Below are positions 8,318-16,479 of a stretch of DNA of 64,000 nucleotides, piece after piece (the first letter of the stretch is position 1; each line of letters starts with the position of its first letter). Location of the stretch: the NCBI GenBank assembly GCA_040392005.1, contig JBEBWT010000003.1:59344-123343 (forward strand), written 5' to 3'. Origin of the DNA: DASRQK01 sp040392005. GTDB taxonomy: Bacteria; Bacteroidota; Bacteroidia; Sphingobacteriales; Sphingobacteriaceae. The position numbers and the translations under genes were made by a program. Under the pieces are notes generated by a model, which was given only the letters and a program-made list of their open reading frames with translations, did not search any database and was not told the DNA's origin.

Positions 8318-9211
8318 ATGAGAAATCCAATAGCATACTTTATTCCTTTTATACTGATCATTATTCTTCTGGCCTCCTGCTATTCGAATAGACAGGTCAC
8401 GACCCCCGCATTCTCTGTCGGAGATACGACGGGTAAACGGTCTGTTCCGCCGGTGGATCCGTTAACCCGGAAACTGATCGACTCCATTTTGCAGGCCGGT
8501 CTGGATACTGAGGCCCTATATACCATGTTTGCCGGCATTAAGCCGATGAGCAGCCTCGTATCTTTCACGTATCCCCTGGCTGATACGGCCAATGCGAAGC
8601 AGCAGAGCGGGAATATCCTGGATAAGGATCATCAACCATATCTGGATTCTTTATATGCGATCCAGCAGGCTTTGAATACCTTGGATCTGCCGGACCTGAA
8701 GTTTGTCCTAACCCCCTATCGCAGGACTTATAACGGAAACAGGCACATTCAGATCAACGTGATACGGATCAGTCTGCTGGATAGTCTGTTAAGAGCTGAG
8801 CAGAATTTTTTTGGCCACTTTGGGCTGGTACCGGCTGCAGATCCGGGTGTTGTCCTCAATACCATCGAATATGAGGAAACTTATAAGCGGTGGAGGGGCT
8901 ACGGTTACCTTTTTGGCTATCCGCCGTATGCGGTTGATTTTTTTGTAGAAGCCGGTTATGAGACAGATATCAGCGGTCAATTTGTAGCGCGTGATTTTTT
9001 TGCCATCCCTGTACACGTCCGGCAGGATGGCCATTTTGTATATGCTACTCCCAAAGGGTACCTTCCCCGCAGGGACCCTGATTCGGTTTTGTATTTCCGT
9101 GCGCTCTCTGCCCTGAATGAATACCGTGCACTCCGATCACATTATCTGAATGCGGACAGCAGCCTGCAGGCTTACAGATTGTTGTCGGATTTTCTTTCAG
9201 ATCATCGATAA
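8318..9211 (+). CDS. lipoprotein of unknown function
   Basis: A 297-residue protein I do not recognise. A signal peptide (about 1-20) ends in LLASC, a clear lipobox with the acylated Cys at 21, so it is probably attached to an outer or inner membrane leaflet. The mature part is soluble-looking, with no further membrane segments. An aromatic-rich block (RWRGYGYLFGYPPYAVDFF, about 190-208) is the most distinctive stretch and probably a folded core. Its own promoter (8243-8274) drives it; it stands alone between fhs and the ribosomal operon, so neighbours do not suggest a role. Confidence 0.85.
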   Translation: MRNPIAYFIPFILIIILLASCYSNRQVTTPAFSVGDTTGKRSVPPVDPLTRKLIDSILQAGLDTEALYTMFAGIKPMSSLVSFTYPLADTANAKQQSGNILDKDHQPYLDSLYAIQQALNTLDLPDLKFVLTPYRRTYNGNRHIQINVIRISLLDSLLRAEQNFFGHFGLVPAADPGVVLNTIEYEETYKRWRGYGYLFGYPPYAVDFFVEAGYETDISGQFVARDFFAIPVHVRQDGHFVYATPKGYLPRRDPDSVLYFRALSALNEYRALRSHYLNADSSLQAYRLLSDFLSDHR

Positions 9212-9275
9212 TATTGATTCCGAAGGTCATTTTCATGATTTTTTGAATTTATTTGAAAAAATAATCCACTAACTA

Positions 9276-9306
9276 TTTGATAGTTAATGGAAGTTTTCTA
9301 TCTTTG
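9276..9306 (+). promoter_or_regulatory. promoter of the ribosomal protein operon
   Basis: TTTG (9276-9279), a 19-nt spacer and TATCTTTG (9299-9306) are an excellent Bacteroidota promoter. The expected transcript starts near 9313 with a leader of about 70 nt before rplC. Confidence 0.8.
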
Positions 9307-9337
9307 CCGTCCCTTAATGGGAATGGTATGTCTTGAA

Positions 9338-9355
9338 CGAAGCCCTACTGCTTCG
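9338..9355 (+). promoter_or_regulatory. leader hairpin before rplC
   Basis: CGAAGC (9338-9343) pairs perfectly with GCTTCG (9350-9355) around a 6-nt loop, inside the 5' leader of the ribosomal operon. It could be a ribosomal-protein feedback site, as L4 uses in E. coli, but there is no sequence proof. Confidence 0.4.
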
Positions 9356-9381
9356 ATGGACAATTAAATTTTATTAACAAC

Positions 9382-9999
9382 ATGTCAGGAATTATTGGAA
9401 AAAAAGTAGGAATGACCAGCATTTTTGATGCGGAAGGGAAGAATATCCCCTGTACCGTAATCGAAGCTGGCCCGTGCGTGGTGACGCATATACGCACGGA
9501 GGAAAAGGATGGCTATTCCGCTGTTCAACTCGCTTTCGATGAGAAGAAAGAGAAGAACACTACGGCACCTTTGAAGGGGCATTTTGCGAAAGCAAATACA
9601 ACGCCCAAGCGTAAATTGGTAGAATTCAAAACATTTCCGGATCAAAAATCTCTTGGTGACACGGTGGATGTCACCCTTTTCGAGGAAGGCGATTACATTG
9701 ATGTAGTCGGTACTTCTAAAGGAAAAGGTTTCCAGGGTGTCATGAAGCGCCATGGTTTTGGTGGTGTCGGTGGGGCTACCCACGGTCAGCACAACCGGCT
9801 GCGTGCGCCAGGTTCACTGGGAGCGTCTTCGTGGCCTTCCCGTGTATTCAAGGGAATGCGTATGGCTGGCCGTACGGGAGGAGATCGGGTGAAAGTTCAG
9901 AACCTGCAGGTCCTGAAAGTTTATGCAGATCAGAACCTGTTGGTAGTGAGTGGTTCCGTTCCAGGAGCCAAGGGGTCTTACGTAATCATAGACAAATAA
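9382..9999 (+). CDS. rplC: 50S ribosomal protein L3
   Basis: 205 residues, normal length. It opens with GIIGKKVGMTSIF and contains the GTSKGKGFQGVMKRHGF block (about 111-127) and the loop GGATHGQHNRLRAPGSLG (about 130-147), both L3 hallmarks near the peptidyl transferase centre. It is the first gene of the run. In most bacteria rpsJ (S10) comes directly before it; here a lipoprotein gene and a dedicated promoter come before it instead. Confidence 0.98.
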   Translation: MSGIIGKKVGMTSIFDAEGKNIPCTVIEAGPCVVTHIRTEEKDGYSAVQLAFDEKKEKNTTAPLKGHFAKANTTPKRKLVEFKTFPDQKSLGDTVDVTLFEEGDYIDVVGTSKGKGFQGVMKRHGFGGVGGATHGQHNRLRAPGSLGASSWPSRVFKGMRMAGRTGGDRVKVQNLQVLKVYADQNLLVVSGSVPGAKGSYVIIDK

Positions 10000-10003
10000 G
10001 AAA

Positions 10004-10633
10004 ATGGAAGTTAAAGTTTTAGATATATCAGGAAAAGAAACAGGTGCCAAGGTGCAACTGCCTGATTCGGTGTTTGGGGTAGTGCCTAACGACCATGCGA
10101 TTTATTTGGATGTGAAACAATACCTGGCCAACCAACGTCAGGGAACGCACAAAGCCAAGCAACGGAACGAGATCGCAGGATCTACGCGTAAGCTGCACAA
10201 GCAAAAAGGTACCGGTGGTGCCCGTGCAGGTAGCATCAAGTCTCCGTTGTTCAATGGGGGAGGACGCGTATTCGGTCCGCAACCACGGGATTACAGTTTC
10301 AAGCTGAACAAAAAGCTGAAAGTAGTGGCCCGTAAGTCCGCACTGAGCTATAAAGCAAAGGAAAACAACATCCTGGTGCTGGACAAGGTGGAGTTTGACT
10401 CGATCAAAACCAAGCAGTATGTTCAATTGATCAACAGCCTGAATGTGGCTGATGAAAAAACCCTGCTCGTACTGCCGGCATCTAATAGTAATGTTTATTT
10501 ATCAAGCAGGAATCTTCCGAAAACAAAAGTGACCACCGTGGATCAGTTGAACACCTATGATGTGTTGAACGCCGGTAAACTACTGTTGACGTCTGATTCT
10601 GTCAAAACATTGGAGGAGGCATTTGCCAAATAA
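10004..10633 (+). CDS. rplD: 50S ribosomal protein L4
   Basis: 209 residues, complete. The exit-tunnel loop is visible as KQRNEIAGSTRKLHKQKGTG followed by ARAGS (about 48-75). Begins 4 nt after rplC. In enterobacteria L4 represses its own operon by binding the leader; the hairpin at 9338-9355 is a possible target. Confidence 0.98.
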   Translation: MEVKVLDISGKETGAKVQLPDSVFGVVPNDHAIYLDVKQYLANQRQGTHKAKQRNEIAGSTRKLHKQKGTGGARAGSIKSPLFNGGGRVFGPQPRDYSFKLNKKLKVVARKSALSYKAKENNILVLDKVEFDSIKTKQYVQLINSLNVADEKTLLVLPASNSNVYLSSRNLPKTKVTTVDQLNTYDVLNAGKLLLTSDSVKTLEEAFAK

Positions 10634-10634
10634 T

Positions 10635-10925
10635 ATGGAGATCATACACAAACCAGTATTGACAGAGAAAGCATCCTTATTGACGGAAAAATTGAACCGT
10701 TATGCTTTCAAGGTAGATCATAGGGCAAATAAAATCCAGATCAAATCCGCAGTCGAAGAAATGTTCGGTGTGACCGTGGTTGCTGTGAATACAGCAGTCG
10801 TGGCCGGAAAGGCCAAAAGCCGTTACACGAAAGCAGGATTTGTTTCCGGACGCAGCCCCAAGTATAAGAAGGCCATCGTGACAATCAAAGATGGTGAAAC
10901 TATTGACTTTTACAGTACTATATAA
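10635..10925 (+). CDS. rplW: 50S ribosomal protein L23
   Basis: 96 residues from the ATG at 10635, 1 nt after the rplD stop. A TTG 12 nt upstream is in frame but lies inside rplD; the ATG gives the usual MEIIHKPVLTEKA beginning. L23 sits at the tunnel exit and is the docking site for trigger factor and SRP. Confidence 0.97.
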   Translation: MEIIHKPVLTEKASLLTEKLNRYAFKVDHRANKIQIKSAVEEMFGVTVVAVNTAVVAGKAKSRYTKAGFVSGRSPKYKKAIVTIKDGETIDFYSTI

Positions 10926-10931
10926 TAAGAA

Positions 10932-11756
10932 ATGGCAGTTAAAAGATTCAAACCGGTAACCCCTGGTACACGCTTCAGAATTGGAGCGGATTACTCAGAT
11001 GTGACGACCAACGTCCCTGAGAAATCATTGGTCGTAAAGATCAAGAAGTCAGGCGGTCGTAATAATTCCGGTAAAATGACTATGCGTTATCTCGGTGGCG
11101 GGCACAAAAAAGCATACCGATTGATTGATTTTAAACGCGATAAAAAAGATATTCCCGCAACAGTTGCCAGCATTGAGTACGATCCAAACCGTTCAGCACG
11201 TATTGCATTATTGCATTATGCAGACGGTGAGAAACGTTACATCATTGCGCCCGAAGGCCTGATAGTTGGACAGACCGTTGTTGCAGGAGAAAGTGTAGCC
11301 CCCGAAGTTGGAAATGCGCTTCCTTTGAAGAGCATCCCACTTGGATCCATTATCCACAACATCGAGTTGAATCCGGGTCAGGGTGGTTCCATCGCACGGA
11401 GTGCAGGTACTTATGCCCAGCTTTCGGCACGGGACGGTAAGTATGCGATCATCAAATTGCCTTCCGGCGAAACAAGGATGATCCTGCTGACCTGTATTGC
11501 TACCATCGGATCGGTTTCCAATGCGGAACGTTCGATCCAGGTATTGGGTAAAGCCGGTCGCAATCGCTGGTTGGGCCGTCGTCCACGCGTACGTGGTGTG
11601 GCCATGAACCCGGTCGATCACCCGATGGGTGGTGGTGAAGGCCGCGCTTCCGGAGGACATCCGCGCTCACGGAACGGTGTGTTGGCGAAAGGCTACAAAA
11701 CACGCTATAAGAAGAAAACATCAAATCGTTACATCATTGAGAGAAGGAAAAAATAA
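10932..11756 (+). CDS. rplB: 50S ribosomal protein L2
   Basis: 274 residues, full length. The conserved C-terminal segment with NPVDHPMGGGEGR (about 225-237) carries the histidine region important for peptidyl transfer. Its stop overlaps the rpsS start by one base (TAATG), suggesting translational coupling. Confidence 0.98.
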   Translation: MAVKRFKPVTPGTRFRIGADYSDVTTNVPEKSLVVKIKKSGGRNNSGKMTMRYLGGGHKKAYRLIDFKRDKKDIPATVASIEYDPNRSARIALLHYADGEKRYIIAPEGLIVGQTVVAGESVAPEVGNALPLKSIPLGSIIHNIELNPGQGGSIARSAGTYAQLSARDGKYAIIKLPSGETRMILLTCIATIGSVSNAERSIQVLGKAGRNRWLGRRPRVRGVAMNPVDHPMGGGEGRASGGHPRSRNGVLAKGYKTRYKKKTSNRYIIERRKK

Positions 11757-12022
11757 TGGCTCGTTCAATTAAAAAAGGTCCTTATATCGATCACAACTTA
11801 GAAAGAAAAGTTCTTTCTATGAATGAAGCAAACAAGAAAACAGTCGTGAAAACCTGGTCGAGAAGATCGGTTATTTCCCCTGATTTTGTTGGTCATACCT
11901 TCGCTGTACACAATGGAAATAAGTTTATTCCGGTATATGTAACGGAAAACATGGTAGGACATAAGCTTGGTGAATTTGCGCCTACGCGCACTTTCAGAGG
12001 CCACGCTGAAAAGAAAAAATAA
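11756..12022 (+). CDS. rpsS: 30S ribosomal protein S19
   Basis: 88 residues, complete, with the typical opening MARSIKKGPYID and the conserved block TWSRRSVISPDFVGHTFAVHNG in the centre. It binds 16S rRNA in the head with S13. Overlaps rplB by 1 nt. Confidence 0.98.
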   Translation: MARSIKKGPYIDHNLERKVLSMNEANKKTVVKTWSRRSVISPDFVGHTFAVHNGNKFIPVYVTENMVGHKLGEFAPTRTFRGHAEKKK

Positions 12023-12028
12023 TAGGCA

Positions 12029-12466
12029 ATGGAAGCAGCAACAACAAAAGTAAAGAAGTCTGTACTCATAAAGCAGCGTAAAGAGCAGGAGAAGGCTCAG
12101 GTAGGAGGAGCTTCTACTGCCAGATTATTGAATTGCCCTACATCCCCGCGTAAAATGCGCCTGGTAGTGGATCTGATTCGTGGAGAAAAAGTCGAAAACG
12201 CACTTTATATCCTGAAACATACCAACAAGGAAGCGGCGATCCGGGTAGAAAAATTACTCCTTTCTGCGATCAATAACTGGGAAGCCAAGAATGAAGGCCA
12301 ATCCGTAGAAGGCAGCGGTCTGTTCGTGAAAGAAGTATCTGTGGGTGGTGGCCGTCAGTTGAAGCGTTTACGTCCTGCCCCGCAAGGAAGGGGTTACCGG
12401 ATCCGCAAGCGTTCCAATCACGTAACCATCATCGTGGATAGTAAAACAAACGTAGCACAAAACTAA
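12029..12466 (+). CDS. rplV: 50S ribosomal protein L22
   Basis: 145 residues, somewhat longer than the usual 110 because of a basic 30-residue N-terminal extension (KVKKSVLIKQRKEQEKAQV) before the core SPRKMRLVVDLIRG. The tunnel hairpin LKRLRPAPQGRGYRIRKRSNH (about 111-131) is intact. Confidence 0.97.
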   Translation: MEAATTKVKKSVLIKQRKEQEKAQVGGASTARLLNCPTSPRKMRLVVDLIRGEKVENALYILKHTNKEAAIRVEKLLLSAINNWEAKNEGQSVEGSGLFVKEVSVGGGRQLKRLRPAPQGRGYRIRKRSNHVTIIVDSKTNVAQN

Positions 12467-12475
12467 TTTATTGAA

Positions 12476-13333
12476 ATGGGACAAAAAGCAAATCCGATAG
12501 GTAACAGACTAGGAATCATCAAAGGTTGGGATTCCAATTGGTTTGGCGGAAAGAACTATTCCGATAAGTTAGTTGAAGACGAGAAGATCCGCAAATACCT
12601 GGCCGTGCGTATTGCAAAAGGCGGTGTGGCAAAAGTGGTCATCGAGCGTACACTGAAACGTATCACCGTGACTATTCACACGGCCCGTCCGGGTATCGTC
12701 ATTGGTAAAGGTGGACAGGAAGTCGATAAGATCAAGGAAGAGCTGAAGAAAATCACCAAAAAGGATGTTCAGATCAATATTTTTGAGATCAAACGCCCTG
12801 AACTGGATGCTCAACTGGTCGCTGAAGGTGTTGCAAAACAACTGGAAGCACGGATTTCATTCCGTCGTGCGATGAAAACCTCCATTGCTTCGACTATGCG
12901 CATGGGTGCCGAAGGTATCAAGATCATGTGCTCCGGTCGTTTGGGTGGTGCCGAAATGGCCCGTACCGAACAATACAAGGATGGTCGTATTCCACTGCAC
13001 ACATTCCGTGCGGATATCGACTACGCACTGGCAGAAGCACTGACTACCTATGGTAAGATCGGTGTGAAAGTCTGGATCTGCAAAGGTGAAGTTTACGGTA
13101 AGCGTGATCTTTCTCCGAATGTAGGCCAGGGTGCCGGTGTGAAGAGCCGTGTAGAAGGAGTTGGCGAGCACCGCGGAGACAGTCGCGGAGGACGTGACGG
13201 AGACAATCGTCGTGGCGGAGACCGTCGTGGTGGTGGTGACCGTCGTGGCGGTGGACCTGGAAGAGGTGGAGATCGCAGGGGTCCCGGAGGTTCCGGTAGT
13301 GGCCATGCCGGCGGAGGACAACGCAGGGGATAA
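12476..13333 (+). CDS. rpsC: 30S ribosomal protein S3 with Arg/Gly-rich C-terminal tail
   Basis: 285 residues against about 210-235 in most bacteria. The KH domain has VIGKGGQEVDKI (75-86) and the C-terminal domain ends near 230. After that, residues 231-285 are an RGG/DRRGG low-complexity tail of Arg, Gly and Asp with a single late His. S3 lines the mRNA entry channel, so such a tail would lie near incoming mRNA; a role in RNA binding is inference. The tail is in frame and continuous with the core, with no sign of frameshift. Confidence 0.97.
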   Translation: MGQKANPIGNRLGIIKGWDSNWFGGKNYSDKLVEDEKIRKYLAVRIAKGGVAKVVIERTLKRITVTIHTARPGIVIGKGGQEVDKIKEELKKITKKDVQINIFEIKRPELDAQLVAEGVAKQLEARISFRRAMKTSIASTMRMGAEGIKIMCSGRLGGAEMARTEQYKDGRIPLHTFRADIDYALAEALTTYGKIGVKVWICKGEVYGKRDLSPNVGQGAGVKSRVEGVGEHRGDSRGGRDGDNRRGGDRRGGGDRRGGGPGRGGDRRGPGGSGSGHAGGGQRRG

Positions 13334-13389
13334 TTAATCAGATAGAATTAGCATTTTACTGCTCCGGCAGTTAATAAGTAAATACGAAC

Positions 13390-13812
13390 ATGTTACAGCC
13401 AAAAAGAACAAAGTTCAGAAAAATGCAGAAGGGTCGCATGAAGGGCAACGCAGGCCGTGGGTCTGAGTTGGCTTTCGGATCTTTTGGCATCAAAACCATG
13501 GAATCGGCCTGGATCACCAGTCGTCAGATTGAGGCGGCCCGTATCGCGGTCACCCGTTTCATGAAAAGGGAAGGACAAGTATGGATCCGGATTTTCCCGG
13601 ACAAACCCGTCACCAAAAAGCCTGCAGAGGTGCGGATGGGTAAAGGTAAAGGTGCGCCCGAGTATTGGGTAGCCGTTGTGCGTCCGGGACGGATGCTGTT
13701 TGAGGCAGAGGGAGTGCCTCTGGAAGTTGCAAAAGAAGCACTTCGTCTGGCAGCGCAGAAACTACCGGTGCAAACCAAGTTTGTTTTACGTAGAGACTAC
13801 GTAGAAGCATAA
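13390..13812 (+). CDS. rplP: 50S ribosomal protein L16
   Basis: 140 residues, complete: MLQPKRTKFRKMQKGRMKG opening, then the conserved VWIRIFPDKPVTKKPAEVRMGKGKG segment (described by its ends, about 59-83). It contacts the A-site tRNA elbow. A 96-nt structured spacer follows before rpmC. Confidence 0.98.
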   Translation: MLQPKRTKFRKMQKGRMKGNAGRGSELAFGSFGIKTMESAWITSRQIEAARIAVTRFMKREGQVWIRIFPDKPVTKKPAEVRMGKGKGAPEYWVAVVRPGRMLFEAEGVPLEVAKEALRLAAQKLPVQTKFVLRRDYVEA

Positions 13813-13864
13813 AAACGTCTGTATTCGTTTTTGCTTCGGCTCACGGTGCCGTTACCACGGTGAG
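13811..13864 (+). promoter_or_regulatory. tandem hairpins between rplP and rpmC
   Basis: The first hairpin, directly at the rplP stop, pairs AAAAACG (13811-13817) with CGTTTTT (13826-13832). The second pairs CTCACGGTG (13840-13848) with CACGGTGAG (13856-13864) with one G-G mismatch. Neither is followed by a T-run, so RNA processing or a regulatory site is more likely than termination. Confidence 0.45.
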
Positions 13865-13908
13865 ATCGGTAAAAGCAGCAGCGATACGACATTAATACTG
13901 AAATAGAA

Positions 13909-14145
13909 ATGAAAAATTCAGAAATTTTAGCATTATCAAAAGAGGACATCGTAGCCACCATCGCAGAAGAGAAGGCTAACCTCAGGAAATTGAAATTTGC
14001 TCATGCTGTTTCTGCCATTGAGAATCCAAACCGGATCCGCTATGTACGCAGAACCATCGCCCGTTTGAATACGGAACTTACTGTCCGCAAGGCACAGGAG
14101 AACCAGCAATCGGCCAACGAGGTAAACCCAGCCGCTGAAGCATAA
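13909..14145 (+). CDS. rpmC: 50S ribosomal protein L29
   Basis: 78 residues. A two-helix protein with ALSKEDIVATIAEEKANLRKLKFAHAV at the start and RRTIARLNTEL in the second helix, as in L29. A short polar tail of about 15 residues (QSANEVNPAAEA) extends it beyond the usual 63-68. Located at the polypeptide exit. Confidence 0.96.
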   Translation: MKNSEILALSKEDIVATIAEEKANLRKLKFAHAVSAIENPNRIRYVRRTIARLNTELTVRKAQENQQSANEVNPAAEA

Positions 14146-14147
14146 AA

Positions 14148-14414
14148 ATGAAAGTCGAAATGGAAAGAAAATTAAGAAAAACAAGAATCGGCTTGGTAGT
14201 CAGCAACAAGATGGAAAAATCCATTGTCGTGGCCGTGGAACGTAAAGTGAAGCACCCGATCTATGGTAAATTCGTTAAGAAAACTACCAAATTCAAAGCT
14301 CATGACGAAGAAAACACCTGTGGTATCGGCGATACGGTGTTGATTATGGAAACGCGTCCGCTGAGTAAGACCAAGAACTGGAGATTAGTTGAAATTTTAG
14401 AAAGGGCTAAGTAA
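14148..14414 (+). CDS. rpsQ: 30S ribosomal protein S17
   Basis: 88 residues, OB-fold S17, with RKTRIGLVVSNKMEKSIVV, HPIYGKFVKKTTKFKAHDE and RPLSKTKNWRLVEILE. The start may be 14148 or the in-frame ATG at 14160 (MERKLRK), which gives the more usual N-terminus. Two nucleotides separate it from rpmC. Confidence 0.97.
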   Translation: MKVEMERKLRKTRIGLVVSNKMEKSIVVAVERKVKHPIYGKFVKKTTKFKAHDEENTCGIGDTVLIMETRPLSKTKNWRLVEILERAK

Positions 14415-14415
14415 G

Positions 14416-14784
14416 ATGGTACAACAGGAATCAAGACTCAATGTTGCCGACAACAGCGGAGCTAAAGAAGTTTTAGTGATCCGTGTGTTGGGAGGTACTC
14501 GCAAGCGCTATGCGTCGATCGGAGATAAAATCGTTGTGACCGTAAAAAGTGCTATGCCATCAGGAAACGTCAAGAAAGGATCGGTTTCCAAAGCAGTAGT
14601 CGTCAGAACAAAAAAAGAAATCCGTCGTAAAGATGGTTCTTACATCCGTTTCGATGACAATGCTGCCGTATTGTTGAATAATAACAATGAACCACGTGGA
14701 ACGCGTATTTTTGGCCCTGTTGCCAGGGAATTGCGTGAGAAACAGTTCATGAAGATCGTATCATTAGCTCCGGAGGTATTATAA
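14416..14784 (+). CDS. rplN: 50S ribosomal protein L14
   Basis: 122 residues, complete. MVQQESRLNVADNSGAKE, the central KKGSVSKAVVVRTKKEIRRKDG (about 55-76) and the GTRIFGPVARELR signature are all present. L14 is the binding partner of RsfS, whose gene lies at 172-546. Confidence 0.98.
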   Translation: MVQQESRLNVADNSGAKEVLVIRVLGGTRKRYASIGDKIVVTVKSAMPSGNVKKGSVSKAVVVRTKKEIRRKDGSYIRFDDNAAVLLNNNNEPRGTRIFGPVARELREKQFMKIVSLAPEVL

Positions 14785-14786
14785 TC

Positions 14787-15137
14787 ATGGGACAGACAAA
14801 AACAGCAAAACATAAGATCAAAATCCGTAAAGGAGATTTGGTAAAGGTCATCGCTGGTAACTCCAAAGGTACCGAAGGAAAGGTTTTGGAAGTGCTGACT
14901 GAAAAGAACAGGGCTTTGGTTGAGGGTGCCAATATTATCAAGAAGCACACCAAGCCAAGTGCCACGAATCCAAACGGAGGTATCATTGAGCAGGAAGCGG
15001 GAATCCATATTTCCAATCTGGCCCTGATCGATCCAAAAACAGGAAAACCGACCCGTGTAGGCCGTAAGGTCACAGAGGTGGATGGTAAGAAGAAAATCGT
15101 TCGTATTGCTAAAAAATCAGGGGAGGAGATCAAATAA
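14787..15137 (+). CDS. rplX: 50S ribosomal protein L24
   Basis: 116 residues. KOW motif region KGDLVKVIAGNSKGTEGKV near the N-terminus, then NIIKKHTKPSATNPNGGI. The stop overlaps the rplE ATG (TAATG) by one base. Confidence 0.97.
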   Translation: MGQTKTAKHKIKIRKGDLVKVIAGNSKGTEGKVLEVLTEKNRALVEGANIIKKHTKPSATNPNGGIIEQEAGIHISNLALIDPKTGKPTRVGRKVTEVDGKKKIVRIAKKSGEEIK

Positions 15138-15718
15138 TGACTTACACACCAAGATTGAAAACAAAGTACAGGGAAGAAATCCGTACGGCGTTAAAAGAAA
15201 AGTTTCAGTATAAAAGCATTATGCAGGTCCCGAAACTGGAAAAGATTGCGATCAGCCAGGGTATCGGTGGTGCGACTGCAGATAAAAAGCTGATTGAGAA
15301 TGCCATCGGCGAACTGACCCTGATTACCGGTCAGCAGGCGATCTCGTCCAAGTCCAAAAAAGACGTTTCCAACTTCAAGTTGCGTAAAGGTATGCCGATC
15401 GGTGTACGCGTGACGCTGAGGGATGTGAAGATGTATGAGTTTCTGGACAGGCTGATTTCGGTGGCCCTGCCACGTATCCGTGACTTCCGCGGCATCAATG
15501 ACAAAGGCTTTGATGGTCGTGGAAACTACACATTGGGTGTGACCGAGCAGATCATTTTCCCTGAAATTAATATTGACAGGATCAATAAAATTCAAGGAAT
15601 GGATATTACCTTTGTCACCAGTGCGGGTACGGATGTGGAAGCCCTGGAGCTGTTGAAGCAGTTCGGACTTCCTTTTAAGAATCAGAATACTAATAACGAA
15701 ACAGAAAATAATGGCTAA
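15137..15718 (+). CDS. rplE: 50S ribosomal protein L5
   Basis: 193 residues. Conserved segments IMQVPKLEKIAISQGIGGA, TGQQAISSKSKKDVSNFKLRKGMPIG (about 69-94) and RIRDFRGI are clear. Binds 5S rRNA. Its last 8 nt overlap the start of rpsN. Confidence 0.98.
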   Translation: MTYTPRLKTKYREEIRTALKEKFQYKSIMQVPKLEKIAISQGIGGATADKKLIENAIGELTLITGQQAISSKSKKDVSNFKLRKGMPIGVRVTLRDVKMYEFLDRLISVALPRIRDFRGINDKGFDGRGNYTLGVTEQIIFPEINIDRINKIQGMDITFVTSAGTDVEALELLKQFGLPFKNQNTNNETENNG

Positions 15719-15980
15719 AGAAGGACTTAAAGCACGTGAAGTAAAACGTGCCAGGCTGGTTGCCAAATATGCTGAGAAACGTGCTGCTCTGAAAGCAGCC
15801 GGAGATTACGAAGCATTGGATAAATTGCCAAAGAACGCTTCACCCGTCCGTTTGCACAACCGTTGCAAACTGACCGGACGTCCTAAGGGATACATGCGTC
15901 AGTTTGGAATTTCCCGGGTTACTTTCCGTGAAATGGCGCTGGCTGGCAAGATCCCGGGGATAAAGAAAGCTTCCTGGTAA
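15711..15980 (+). CDS. rpsN: 30S ribosomal protein S14 (zinc-independent long form)
   Basis: 89 residues, the long C-minus type: the four zinc cysteines are absent and the conserved RLHNRCKLTGRPKGYMRQFGISR (described by its ends, about 45-67) is present. Starts inside the last 8 nt of rplE. Confidence 0.98.
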   Translation: MAKEGLKAREVKRARLVAKYAEKRAALKAAGDYEALDKLPKNASPVRLHNRCKLTGRPKGYMRQFGISRVTFREMALAGKIPGIKKASW

Positions 15981-16064
15981 TCTTATTTTGACCGAATTTT
16001 TTTATTTACCGGTAAAAGGTCCCCAGCAGGATGCAAGGGAAACCCTTACCACAATTTATATCAA

Positions 16065-16463
16065 ATGACTACAGATCCAATAGCGGATTACCTTACCAGA
16101 GTAAGGAATGCCATCAAGGCCAACCACAGGGTTGTTGAAATTCCTGCATCTAACCTGAAAAAGGAAATTACGAAAGTGCTTTTCGACAAGGGGTACATTG
16201 CAAATTACAAGTTTGAGGATGATCAGGTACAGGGAACGATCAAGATCGCTCTGAAATACCATCCGATCACCAAGATTCCCGCAATCCGTACCTTAAAGCG
16301 CGTCAGTAAACCCGGACTCCGGAAGTATGCAGGTATAGAGAATATGCCACGCGTATTGAACGGTTTGGGAATTGCGATCCTTTCAACCTCCAAAGGAGTG
16401 ATGACGGACAAAGAAGCCCAGGTACAGAACGTGGGTGGCGAAGTTTTGTGTTACGTTTATTAA
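16065..16463 (+). CDS. rpsH: 30S ribosomal protein S8
   Basis: 132 residues, complete: MTTDPIADYLTRVRNAIKA start, and the C-terminal LGIAILSTSKGVMTDKEA helix-strand region. In E. coli, S8 represses the spc operon by binding near rplE. An 84-nt spacer with a TTTACCGGTAAA palindrome (16005-16016) precedes it. Confidence 0.98.
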   Translation: MTTDPIADYLTRVRNAIKANHRVVEIPASNLKKEITKVLFDKGYIANYKFEDDQVQGTIKIALKYHPITKIPAIRTLKRVSKPGLRKYAGIENMPRVLNGLGIAILSTSKGVMTDKEAQVQNVGGEVLCYVY

Positions 16464-16465
16464 TC

Positions 16466-16472
16466 AGGAGGA
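16466..16472 (+). promoter_or_regulatory. strong Shine-Dalgarno sequence for rplF
   Basis: AGGAGGA, 7 nt before the ATG at 16480, is a textbook SD. It decides the start over an in-frame ATG at 16435 that lies inside rpsH. It stands out because few genes in the window have one. Confidence 0.75.
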
Positions 16473-16479
16473 AGACAAC

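Noticed and set aside
13166..13330. RGG tail of S3 as a separate small gene or frameshift product
   Set aside because: It is in frame with S3, with no stop, new start or ribosome-binding site between core and tail.
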